IMG/VR virus record: IMGVR_UViG_3300042567_001704
Coordinates: 1 to 26,148 of that record
Strand: one strand, 5' to 3'
Source of the DNA: a virus
Length of the DNA stretch: 26,148 bases
Positions 14,918-21,305 of this stretch are shown in pieces; positions within the stretch are counted from its first letter, which is position 1; each line of letters opens with the position of its first letter. The notes beneath the pieces were generated by a model. The model was not told the origin of the DNA, did not search any database, and saw nothing but the letters and a program-made list of their open reading frames with translations. A program made the translations under genes and the position numbers.

Positions 14918-15252
14918 TGAAACTCAAATACAACCATCATGACATCGGCGGAGAAGTTGTCAAAGACAACGAGACCTATGTGCTGAAAGATAATCGGACA
15001 CTGAACAATCTTGTGTTGTCAAGTACCAAACTGTATCGCGGCAAGGCCACTCGCGGACACAGCCATGCCGGGCAAGAAGAAGTTTACTTTTTTATACAAG
15101 GCACAGGCATGATGATTGTGGGTGAAGAAAAATTCAGAGTCAGCTCTGGTGATGTAATTCTCATACCCGACGGAGCATTCCATCAAGTGATCAACGACGG
15201 CGAAATGCATTTGATATTCAACTGTGTGTTTGACGGCAAAAGGAATCACTAA
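14917..15252 (+). CDS. Single-domain cupin
   Basis: A 111-residue protein with the two cupin motifs. Motif 1 is RGHSHAGQEEVYFFIQGTG (about residues 46-64), with the H-x-H and Glu metal ligands. Motif 2 is SGDVILIPDGAFHQVIN (about 80-96) with the distal histidine. The size is that of a lone small cupin, which often binds a metal and a sugar, polyketide or nucleotide ligand; the reaction cannot be told. It overlaps both neighbours by one base (TAATG) and is translated between an unknown and a small unknown ahead of gp62, an unexpected place for a sugar-type cupin. Confidence 0.85.
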   Translation: MKLKYNHHDIGGEVVKDNETYVLKDNRTLNNLVLSSTKLYRGKATRGHSHAGQEEVYFFIQGTGMMIVGEEKFRVSSGDVILIPDGAFHQVINDGEMHLIFNCVFDGKRNH

Positions 15253-15563
15253 TGGGCACACTCAAGCCAGATGCTACCTACATTTACGAACGTGCTGACG
15301 GTATTGTGTATGCTCGTGAAGCTGGCACCGACCCCAGCACACGTCAGGTTGTAGGATACGAATCTGGCACGGAATACGATCCCATCAACGGACACAAAAT
15401 AGACTACGATTCAAGAACAAGTGATGGTAGACCCCTACGCGATCATATTGTGGAAAACAAGATGTGGGGCGAGATCCGACGTGCTGCTCTGACCAATCCC
15501 ACTTTACAAGACGCCCTGGATCGTGTTATAATGATCTACAAACTGAGTAAGACCAATGAGTGA
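15252..15563 (+). CDS. Small conserved phage-type hypothetical protein
   Basis: A 103-residue protein beginning MGTLKPDATYIYERADGIVY and continuing AREAGTDPSTRQVVGYE. The N-terminal half is beta-rich and reads like the 'LKPDATYIYE--DG--VYARE' proteins I associate with marine T4-like phages; the C-terminal half (LRDHIVENKMWGEIRRAALT and on) is helical. It overlaps the gp62-like gene by eight bases. A promoter candidate lies inside its 3' end. Function unknown; in related phages such a protein is sometimes placed beside late regulators, but I cannot confirm that. Confidence 0.7.
   Translation: MGTLKPDATYIYERADGIVYAREAGTDPSTRQVVGYESGTEYDPINGHKIDYDSRTSDGRPLRDHIVENKMWGEIRRAALTNPTLQDALDRVIMIYKLSKTNE
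15503..15532 (+). promoter_or_regulatory. Possible internal promoter before the gp62-like gene
   Basis: TTTACA (15503-15508), an 18-base spacer and TATAAT (15527-15532) preceded by TG one base upstream (extended -10). It lies inside the preceding gene, about 24 bases before the gp62-like start, so it could boost clamp-loader expression. Confidence 0.45.
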
Positions 15564-16002
15564 TAAACTAAACATTGCCAACGAAATGCGACAGTTTGAT
15601 CGCAAGAACAGATCATTCTACGACGAACTCACCGCAGAAGAAAAGAAAAAGTTTTCAAACTATCTCATGATACGTTGGGGCGGTTCAGTAGAGGGCTCAC
15701 GTGAACTACAAGAATTTTATGTTATCAGTTGTAACGAGAGACTGAACAAACATTTCTTTGATGTTAGCAAACACCCCAAACTACACTGGCTCATGGCCAC
15801 ATCAGTAAGTCCAGACCTAGGCACACCAAGACACCCATGGATTGCGCCCAAGAAAAAGGAAGCAGGACTCAGTGCCAAACGCAAAGCCCTGATGGCCATC
15901 TACCCCACATACAAAGATGATGAGATTGATGTAATGTGCGAAATCACTACCCAGAAAGAAATTGACGAATACAATCGTCGTGCTGGCCAGGACAAAAAAT
16001 GA
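15556..16002 (+). CDS. 62: Clamp-loader small subunit, gp62-like
   Basis: A 148-residue protein. MSDKLNIANEMRQFDRKNRS, then FYDELTAEEKKKFSNYLMIR with WGGSVEGSRELQEFY and ERLNKHFFDVSKHPKLHWLM, matches the conserved plan I know for gp62 of T4-like phages. In T4, one gp62 joins four gp44 subunits to load the gp45 sliding clamp. The C-terminus is short and basic (RRAGQDKK). The length is somewhat below T4 gp62 (187 residues) and fits the compact forms in aquatic relatives. The partner gp44 is not in this window. It overlaps the next gene by four bases. Confidence 0.82.
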   Translation: MSDKLNIANEMRQFDRKNRSFYDELTAEEKKKFSNYLMIRWGGSVEGSRELQEFYVISCNERLNKHFFDVSKHPKLHWLMATSVSPDLGTPRHPWIAPKKKEAGLSAKRKALMAIYPTYKDDEIDVMCEITTQKEIDEYNRRAGQDKK

Positions 16003-16700
16003 ATCTAGTGGTCAACGGTTGCAGTTACATGGAATCGTATGCTGTGGGGCAAGGACATGTGGAGTTGGCCCAGCAGTTGGGACTAGACAATCCTGTTAGT
16101 CTTGCCATAGGTGGTAGCGCAAACAGTCGCATACTGAGAACCACACTCAAGCACAGCTACACAGCACCGCCAACATTGTATGTGTTGGGCATGACGTTTC
16201 TGTCAAGACTAGAGATACCCATATGTGAACAACTAAACGACTTTGAAGGACGTTGGGTCAATCCGCAAAATCAAGAGTTTAGACATCGCTGGCAGTTGGG
16301 ATGGACACAAGCAGACTCAGATCAATTTGTAGAAATCAAACTCAAAAGCGAAGTGTTTAGTATATTAGATCGCATTGAGGATTTGATGTATCGCATGCTG
16401 AGCACCATTGCTGATTTGCAAAGTCGTGGACATAGGGTGCTGATGTTTCAGCAAGCAGACAACCTATACTTAGATTTCTTATCAAACCCTAGATTAACAT
16501 TGTTTGATCAACCCGAAATCGTGGGCAAGTTTGGCTGGCGTGCCACAGCCTGGCAAGTCAGACAAGGTGTTCAACTCAAAGACTACGGACCTGGTGCACC
16601 TTATGTTCCGCCCGATATGACACATGCGGCAATTGGACATCACCAAATGCTAAATGAATATTTGACAAACTACATTCAAGAGCGTAAACTGTTAGCATGA
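15999..16700 (+). CDS. SGNH-hydrolase-like protein C with intact DxxH
   Basis: A 233-residue protein. MNLVVNGCSYMESYAVGQGH gives block I as NGCS with S9 as nucleophile candidate. SLAIGGSANSRILRTTL at about 34-50 is block II with the oxyanion Gly and a following Asn. DMTHAAIGHHQMLNEYL near the C-terminus (about 206-222) contains DxxH (D-M-T-H), then GH, the usual Asp-His pair. It is therefore the most catalytically complete of the four SGNH-like proteins in the window. It is embedded between the gp62-like and zinc-finger genes with ATGA overlaps on both sides. A deacylase or esterase acting on a host or phage glycan is plausible but not shown. Confidence 0.72.
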   Translation: MNLVVNGCSYMESYAVGQGHVELAQQLGLDNPVSLAIGGSANSRILRTTLKHSYTAPPTLYVLGMTFLSRLEIPICEQLNDFEGRWVNPQNQEFRHRWQLGWTQADSDQFVEIKLKSEVFSILDRIEDLMYRMLSTIADLQSRGHRVLMFQQADNLYLDFLSNPRLTLFDQPEIVGKFGWRATAWQVRQGVQLKDYGPGAPYVPPDMTHAAIGHHQMLNEYLTNYIQERKLLA

Positions 16701-17371
16701 GTTTTGTATGCGATTATTGCAAGAAAACGTTTTCTAGAGAAACGTCAATAGCTGTTCACATGTGTGAACCCAAACGTCGACAACTTGCTCGAGACGAAGC
16801 AGGTGTACGCATGGGATTCCAGGCCTACATCAAGTTCTATGAAACCATGCAAGGATCGGCCAAAAACAAAACACACGATGACTTTTGTGAATCACCGTAC
16901 TACAGAGCATTTGTCAAGTTTGGAAACTATTGTGTAAACACACATGTGGTTGCGCCCGCACGTTTCATGACCTGGTTGCTGAAAGCACAAAAGAAAATTG
17001 ACAATTGGTGCAGTGACAAAGTCTATACTGAATACTTGATTGAATACTTGCGTGTGGAAGCAGTAGACGATGCCTTGGCTCGAGCAATAGAACACAGCAT
17101 ACGTTGGGCAGAAGAAACTGGCAATCCTGCACATGACTGGATGCGTTATGGCAACACCAATAGTCTATGTTATGCTGTCACAGCCGGACGTATAAGTCCC
17201 TGGGTGATTTACAATTCAGAGTCTGGACAAAAGTTTCTAAGTGAACTATCAACTGAACAAGTGGCCATGGTATGGCCCTACATTGACTCAGACGCTTGGC
17301 AAAAGAAGTTTTCAAACTACCCAGCAGATCAAGAATACGTGAAAGATATTTTAACAAAAGCAGGATGGTAA
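16697..17371 (+). CDS. Zinc-finger protein of unknown function
   Basis: A 224-residue protein. The N-terminus MSFVCDYCKKTFSRETSIAV and then HMC forms a C2HC finger (C5, C8, H21, C23) like a classical C2H2 finger with the final His replaced by Cys. The remainder is mostly helical: AYIKFYETMQGSAK, PARFMTWLLKAQKKIDNWC, YLIEYLRVEAVDDALARAIE. Residues ~133-170 carry HSIRWAEETGNPAHDWMRYG, then a CYAVTAGRISPWVIYNS turn. I know similar finger-bearing hypotheticals in T4-like aquatic phages. A nucleic-acid-binding role is suggested by the finger and by its position next to replication genes; it is not established. Confidence 0.78.
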   Translation: MSFVCDYCKKTFSRETSIAVHMCEPKRRQLARDEAGVRMGFQAYIKFYETMQGSAKNKTHDDFCESPYYRAFVKFGNYCVNTHVVAPARFMTWLLKAQKKIDNWCSDKVYTEYLIEYLRVEAVDDALARAIEHSIRWAEETGNPAHDWMRYGNTNSLCYAVTAGRISPWVIYNSESGQKFLSELSTEQVAMVWPYIDSDAWQKKFSNYPADQEYVKDILTKAGW

Positions 17372-17372
17372 C

Positions 17373-17720
17373 ATGATTAAAAACATCACCGCTGGGCAAG
17401 GCATATACATTACCAACAATGGTCACAGCATGCCCTATATTGACATGACTCGCGCCAGTGCCGGCATGGTACGATACAATAACAATAACTTCGAAATTTA
17501 TGACGGTAGCAGTTGGATTATCATGCAAAGCAGTTATCCACAAGTGGAACTCAGCGGTGATGTGCAGGCAGTGATTAACTGGGCTCAAATCAAAATGGCA
17601 GAAGAATCACGTGCTAAAGAACTTGCAGCCAAACACCCCGCTGTGGCAGATGCATTACAAGCAGTAGCACGAGCCGAAGAACAAGTCCGCATTGTGACTG
17701 CATTGGTGGATACTGCATGA
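17373..17720 (+). CDS. Small virion-type protein with helical tail
   Basis: A 115-residue protein in two parts. Residues ~1-52 (GQGIYITNNGHSMPYIDMTR, then GMVRYNNNNFEIYDGSSWI) match the short beta module 'G-G-MVRYN----EVYDGSSW' found in many phage fibre and head-decoration proteins. Residues ~60-115 are helical and alanine-rich (INWAQIKMAEESRAKELAAK and on) and may form a coiled coil. It begins one base after the previous stop and overlaps the DnaE-like gene by four bases. A structural accessory is likely from the N-terminal module, despite replication neighbours. Confidence 0.65.
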   Translation: MIKNITAGQGIYITNNGHSMPYIDMTRASAGMVRYNNNNFEIYDGSSWIIMQSSYPQVELSGDVQAVINWAQIKMAEESRAKELAAKHPAVADALQAVARAEEQVRIVTALVDTA

Positions 17721-18286
17721 GCGCAGATATTGACATTGACTTTGCCAACAGAGATGATGCGCTGAAATTAATTCAGCATGTTCCTGCACAACAAAGCAAT
17801 GGTAAGAAGCACAACTCGGGTATCTATGTAACAGACATTCCTCAGGATCCTGTTAATCGTTGTGCCGCAATAGATTATGAAGAAGCAGAGCAACGTGGAT
17901 ATTTTAAACTAGACTTTTTGAACATGAGTGTGTATCAGTTGATTCGTGATCCTGCACACTATGAGCAAATGCTCACAGCCAGCCCACCCTGGGAACGACT
18001 GTGGACTGACGGACCTTGGGCCTCTCAACTGGTACACGTGGGCAATTATACAGATCTGCTACGAGTAATGAAACCAGATTCGATACCCAGGATGGCTGCC
18101 TTTATATCTATTATTCGTCCGGGCAAGGCACACTTACAAACTCGACCCTGGGCAGAAGTATTTGCTACAGTGTGGGATGGGGACGAATCAAAAGGCTACA
18201 CATTTAAGAAAAGCCACGCAGTTTCCTACGCGGCCTTGGTAGCACTACACATGAACTTGCTTAATCAAGACGACGCACAAGCGTAA
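17717..18286 (+). CDS. Miniature DNA polymerase III alpha (DnaE)-like protein
   Basis: A 189-residue protein that looks like a condensed bacterial DnaE. MSADIDIDFANRDDALKLIQ corresponds to the PDFDVDF...R palm motif, with D4 and D6 in the places of E. coli D401 and D403. KKHNSGIYVTDIP resembles KHAGGVVIAP. RGYFKLDFLNMSVYQLI resembles GLVKFDFLGLRTLTII, placing D66 at catalytic D555. LLRVMKPDSIPRMAAFISII then RPG (134-136) resembles the KPD...A-RPG stretch, and YTFKKSHAVSYAALVALHMN resembles FNKSHSAAYALVSYQ. The PHP, most of fingers and all C-terminal domains are absent; full DnaE has about 1,160 residues. Whether it polymerises is unknown. Its 3' end overlaps the opposite-strand gene by 26 bases. 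Confidence 0.8.
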   Translation: MSADIDIDFANRDDALKLIQHVPAQQSNGKKHNSGIYVTDIPQDPVNRCAAIDYEEAEQRGYFKLDFLNMSVYQLIRDPAHYEQMLTASPPWERLWTDGPWASQLVHVGNYTDLLRVMKPDSIPRMAAFISIIRPGKAHLQTRPWAEVFATVWDGDESKGYTFKKSHAVSYAALVALHMNLLNQDDAQA

Positions 18287-18638
18287 TTGACTTTCTTTTG
18301 CCTTTTCTTCGCACTATGTCCAGTAAACTGCATGCTGGGCCGTGCAGGATTTCCAAATCTTTGTTGACAAAAGTCTTCAAAGTGTAACGAAACTGTTCCC
18401 AATCATGTCTCAAAAAGATGTTGATGGGGATAGATCTATTGCTTTCCCACCACCACGTTGATGCTAGTTCCAAAAAAATTCGTTTGCTATCTTGATCTGC
18501 TACAGAGCCAAAGTCGTAGATTGTGGTCACAATATCATCACGATTTTGAACCACTCCTATGTATTCTAAATTAGCATAAACGCATAAGGTAATAAAGGGA
18601 TATTTTTCTGTTAGTTTTTCAAAGATACTGTTACTCAT
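18261..18638 (-). CDS. Conserved phage-type hypothetical protein
   Basis: A 125-residue protein from the ATG at 18638; an upstream ATG at 18671 would lie before the probable promoter. MSNSIFEKLTEKYPFITLCV opens the protein. LELASTWWWESNRSIPINIF then LRHDWEQFRYTLKTF, and a basic tail RRKGKRKSITLVRRLD, follow. The 'WWWES-R-IPINIFL---W--F---LKTF' plan seems familiar from T4-like aquatic phages, where it is annotated only as hypothetical. The basic tail would suit nucleic-acid or ribosome binding. It converges with the DnaE-like gene, sharing 26 bases at their ends, an arrangement that could produce antisense transcripts. Confidence 0.68.
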   Translation of the reverse strand: MSNSIFEKLTEKYPFITLCVYANLEYIGVVQNRDDIVTTIYDFGSVADQDSKRIFLELASTWWWESNRSIPINIFLRHDWEQFRYTLKTFVNKDLEILHGPACSLLDIVRRKGKRKSITLVRRLD

Positions 18639-18644
18639 ATGATA

Positions 18645-18650
18645 ATTATA
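18645..18650 (-). promoter_or_regulatory. TATAAT -10 element, predicted leaderless
   Basis: The minus strand carries a perfect TATAAT, then TATCAT and the ATG at 18638, giving the six-base gap seen in three plus-strand promoters. No good -35 is visible (TTGGAA at 15-base spacing is the best), so this is weaker evidence. Confidence 0.45.
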
Positions 18651-18744
18651 CTGTGTTAAGAATTTTTCCAATTAATTCTTGTTTACTTATACCAATTTAT
18701 CATATGGTAACATCTATTATTTTTTTACTAGCGAATGACATGTC

Positions 18745-19197
18745 ATGAAAATTTTTGAGTCAATACAAAGCATACCTCAGTTTGTTGGGCAAGGTGAAGC
18801 TATCAGCGAATGGATTGAGGTTACACAAGAACAAATAAATCATTTTGCAGATGCCACAGGCGATCGTCAATGGATTCATACTGATCCTGAACGAGCCAAA
18901 ACAGGGCCGTTTGGAGCAACAATTGCTCATGGTTTTTTTACCTTGTCCTTGATGCCCCAATTTTTTGTCAAAACTTTTTGGATTAAAAATCAAAAAATGG
19001 GGATTAATTATGGTGTCAATAAAGTACGTTTTACTAGCCCAGTTTTGACAGGTTCCCTGTTGCGAGCTAGAATTTCTCTAAAATCTTGTACTACAATTGA
19101 TAACGGTATGCAGTCAGTTTGGAGTGTCGTAGTTGAATGCAAGGGCAGTGACAAACCAGTTTGCGTGGCTGAAACAATAACCAGACATTATGCTTGA
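18745..19197 (+). CDS. MaoC/NodN-type (R)-specific enoyl-CoA hydratase
   Basis: A 150-residue single hot-dog-fold protein, the normal length of bacterial MaoC/NodN-like dehydratases. VTQEQINHFADATGDRQWIH and then TDPERAKTGPFGATIAHGFF is the hydratase-2 signature: D40 and H45 match the catalytic Asp-x4-His pair and IAHGF closes the active-site loop. LSLMPQFF and NYGVNKVRFTSPV, then TGSLLRAR, complete the fold. In bacteria it hydrates trans-2-enoyl-CoA to (R)-3-hydroxyacyl-CoA, linking beta-oxidation to polyhydroxyalkanoate or other acyl products. It is not a normal T4-like gene. It stands alone on its strand after a convergent minus gene, in an A+T-rich setting, and looks like a host-derived metabolic cassette. 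Confidence 0.88.
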   Translation: MKIFESIQSIPQFVGQGEAISEWIEVTQEQINHFADATGDRQWIHTDPERAKTGPFGATIAHGFFTLSLMPQFFVKTFWIKNQKMGINYGVNKVRFTSPVLTGSLLRARISLKSCTTIDNGMQSVWSVVVECKGSDKPVCVAETITRHYA

Positions 19198-19213
19198 AAC
19201 AAATAAGTAATAG

Positions 19214-20284
19214 ATGTATTCCACCACTGTTTATCTATATCAGCAACTTGTCCGAGTACTTTTGGTAGATACCAGTGGCGGGTATTTTACAGCGAGGTAC
19301 GATCCTGTGTACGCAAAACAATTGACAATAAACAAGGGAGTGGACAATGTTCTACTATTTGAATTCATAAATCAAGACCAGAAACCGGTAAACATTGCAG
19401 GTTCTAGCTTTGTTTTTCGTGTGGTAAATCAAGCAGGTGATGAACTCTTGGTAACCAAAGACATGGAAATATTGAGTTCAGCACTGGGGCGAGTTAAAGT
19501 GGTACTCAACTCAGAAGATACCATCAATATACAAGCACAACCTGCTAGTTATAGTATTCAACGCAGTGCAGGAAACTATGTGCAAGCGGCTTATGTGGAT
19601 GCCAATTCACAAGCTAGAGCAGATTGTAACATAGTAGACAGTGTATTTCCACAGTTTGTGCCCAGTGCAGTATGCACAGTGCCTGACATGTATGGCAAAA
19701 ACAACTTTGTGGGCACGGCCCCTACACAATTTCCTGACTGGGCACTCACACCACAACCACAGAACTCTATTCAACAAACCGAATTCTACAGCAGTCACAT
19801 GCCCACAAATGGTGCCAGCCTGACCACAGTAAAGTTTGATCTAGATACCTACACCGGCACGGTGAAAGTACAGGCTGCAGACAATTATGAATCAGTTTGG
19901 TATGATGTGACCGAAACTAGACAATATCTGAGTGAAACAGTGACTGATTATTTCAATATAATTGGCTTTCATCCGTTGTTGCGATTGGCACTGAATAATT
20001 CTATTGGATACGGCGCATCGGGCAATGTACAGGTCACCAACGGCGTGGTCACTGGTATAAGCATCACCAACGCAGGTTATTACTACGTGGCTCCGCCTAG
20101 TATTCAGATCCTTGGAACAGGATCTGGTGCTGTGGCCACTTGTACCATTGGTGATAACAACCAAATTTCTGGAGTGACCATTGTGAATGGTGGTTCGGGC
20201 TACTTGCCAATTCAATTCCAAGGTTCAATTGCTGCAACCGCGATATTCACAAACGGCAAGATTGAAAACGTTCAATATCGTTGA
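19214..20284 (+). CDS. Phage structural protein with beta-repeat C-terminus
   Basis: A 356-residue protein. The N-terminus MYSTTVYLYQQLVRVLLVDT then GGYFTARYDPVYAKQLTINK followed by GVDNVLLFEFINQDQKPVNI is a familiar opening for baseplate, fibre or neck-type proteins of aquatic T4-like phages. Residues ~265-345 hold two related beta units, GVVTGISITNAGYYYVAPPS and ISGVTIVNGGSGYLPI, each a 'G-V-I-NGGxGY' repeat typical of virion fibres. There is no enzyme motif. It is 16 bases downstream of the MaoC gene; no clear late promoter or ribosome site was found. Its stop codon is within the -35 element of the primase promoter. Exact virion location is unknown. Confidence 0.75.
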   Translation: MYSTTVYLYQQLVRVLLVDTSGGYFTARYDPVYAKQLTINKGVDNVLLFEFINQDQKPVNIAGSSFVFRVVNQAGDELLVTKDMEILSSALGRVKVVLNSEDTINIQAQPASYSIQRSAGNYVQAAYVDANSQARADCNIVDSVFPQFVPSAVCTVPDMYGKNNFVGTAPTQFPDWALTPQPQNSIQQTEFYSSHMPTNGASLTTVKFDLDTYTGTVKVQAADNYESVWYDVTETRQYLSETVTDYFNIIGFHPLLRLALNNSIGYGASGNVQVTNGVVTGISITNAGYYYVAPPSIQILGTGSGAVATCTIGDNNQISGVTIVNGGSGYLPIQFQGSIAATAIFTNGKIENVQYR

Positions 20285-20309
20285 TCTAGCGTAACTAATC
20301 TGTTATACT
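20281..20309 (+). promoter_or_regulatory. Sigma70-like promoter, predicted leaderless
   Basis: TTGATC (20281-20286), a 17-base spacer and TATACT (20304-20309) with extended -10 TG at 20301-20302, then CAACAG and the ATG at 20316. The six-base gap places the expected transcript start on the primase ATG. The -35 overlaps the stop of the structural gene. Confidence 0.78.
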
Positions 20310-20315
20310 CAACAG

Positions 20316-21305
20316 ATGCTAGACGTCCTTGCTTATCTGCCCGCAAAAAGAAAGCCCAGTCCACAGGGCTGGTTGAGTTTCAACGCGGTATGTTGTCAGC
20401 ACAATGGTAACAGTGCAGACAAACGTGGGCGTGGTGGCATTAAAGTAACAGAATCAGGTTGGAGTTATCATTGCTTCAACTGCGCATACACAGCTAGTTT
20501 TATTCTAGGACGCACAGTTAGTTTCAAAGCCCGAAGATTACTGGGATGGATGGGTGTGCCAGACAATGAGGTTGACATGCTCAATCTCGAAAGTTTACGA
20601 CATCGTAGCATACATGGTATTTTGGAAGATCGACAAAAGACATTTAACGCACTCAGTACCATTGAGTTTGAAGAATCAGATGATTTTCCACCTTATGCAG
20701 AAGTAGTCACACCTGAGCATCCGTTATACTGGGATTACATTCGTCGACGAAGTGTACCAGAAGACTTTCCCATAATGACTTCTATCAAGACTGATGGCGT
20801 TCATTGGGTTAGGCCTTTTGTAATGATACCATTTACCTATGATAACAAGGTGGTGGGATGGTGTGCTAGATTCTTAGATGACAAACAACCCAAGTATATC
20901 AATCACTCACAACCAGGTTATGTGTTTGGTACAGATCTGCAACATACCGACTGGCAACATGTGCTGGTGATGGAAGGCATTTTTGATGCACTCTCAATCG
21001 GCGGACTTGCAGTAATGCACAATACCATTAGCAATACACAAGCAAGATTGATTCGCAGTCTTGGACGTGAAGTCACGGTGGTACCTGACCAAGACACAGC
21101 CGGTGTGGAACTGATTGACCGTGCTGTGGAACTGGGCTGGGCAGTGAGTATACCTGAATGGCCGGCGGGTTGCAAGGATGTCAATGACGCTGTGATAAAA
21201 CTGGGACGACTAGGAGCCTTGCTAACTATTATGTCAGCAAGAGAAACTAACAAATACAAAATAGAAATAAGGAAAAAGCAACTTGGTAAAAGACTACGGA
21301 CTTGA
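20316..21305 (+). CDS. 61: DNA primase, gp61-like
   Basis: A 329-residue primase, close to T4 gp61 (342 residues). It would make RNA primers for lagging-strand synthesis with the gp41-type helicase encoded next. A zinc-binding head is visible: FNAVCCQHNGNS (C26/C27, H29) and WSYHCFNCAYTA (C53, C56). The TOPRIM core has VLVMEGIFDALSIGG with E220 and VTVVPDQDTAGVELIDRA with D258 and D260. The C-terminus is basic (EIRKKQLGKRLRT). It starts at a promoter with no leader and overlaps the helicase gene by 23 bases, so the two proteins are co-expressed, as expected for the primosome. Confidence 0.9.
   Translation: MLDVLAYLPAKRKPSPQGWLSFNAVCCQHNGNSADKRGRGGIKVTESGWSYHCFNCAYTASFILGRTVSFKARRLLGWMGVPDNEVDMLNLESLRHRSIHGILEDRQKTFNALSTIEFEESDDFPPYAEVVTPEHPLYWDYIRRRSVPEDFPIMTSIKTDGVHWVRPFVMIPFTYDNKVVGWCARFLDDKQPKYINHSQPGYVFGTDLQHTDWQHVLVMEGIFDALSIGGLAVMHNTISNTQARLIRSLGREVTVVPDQDTAGVELIDRAVELGWAVSIPEWPAGCKDVNDAVIKLGRLGALLTIMSARETNKYKIEIRKKQLGKRLRT

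Noticed and set aside
18679-18720. Promoter for the MaoC gene (TATGGT and TATTAT hexamers)
   Set aside because: No -35 of useful quality at 16-18 base spacing was found.
20000-20250. CRISPR-like or tandem DNA repeat in the structural gene
   Set aside because: The similarity is between protein-level beta units; the DNA is not a regular repeat with spacers.
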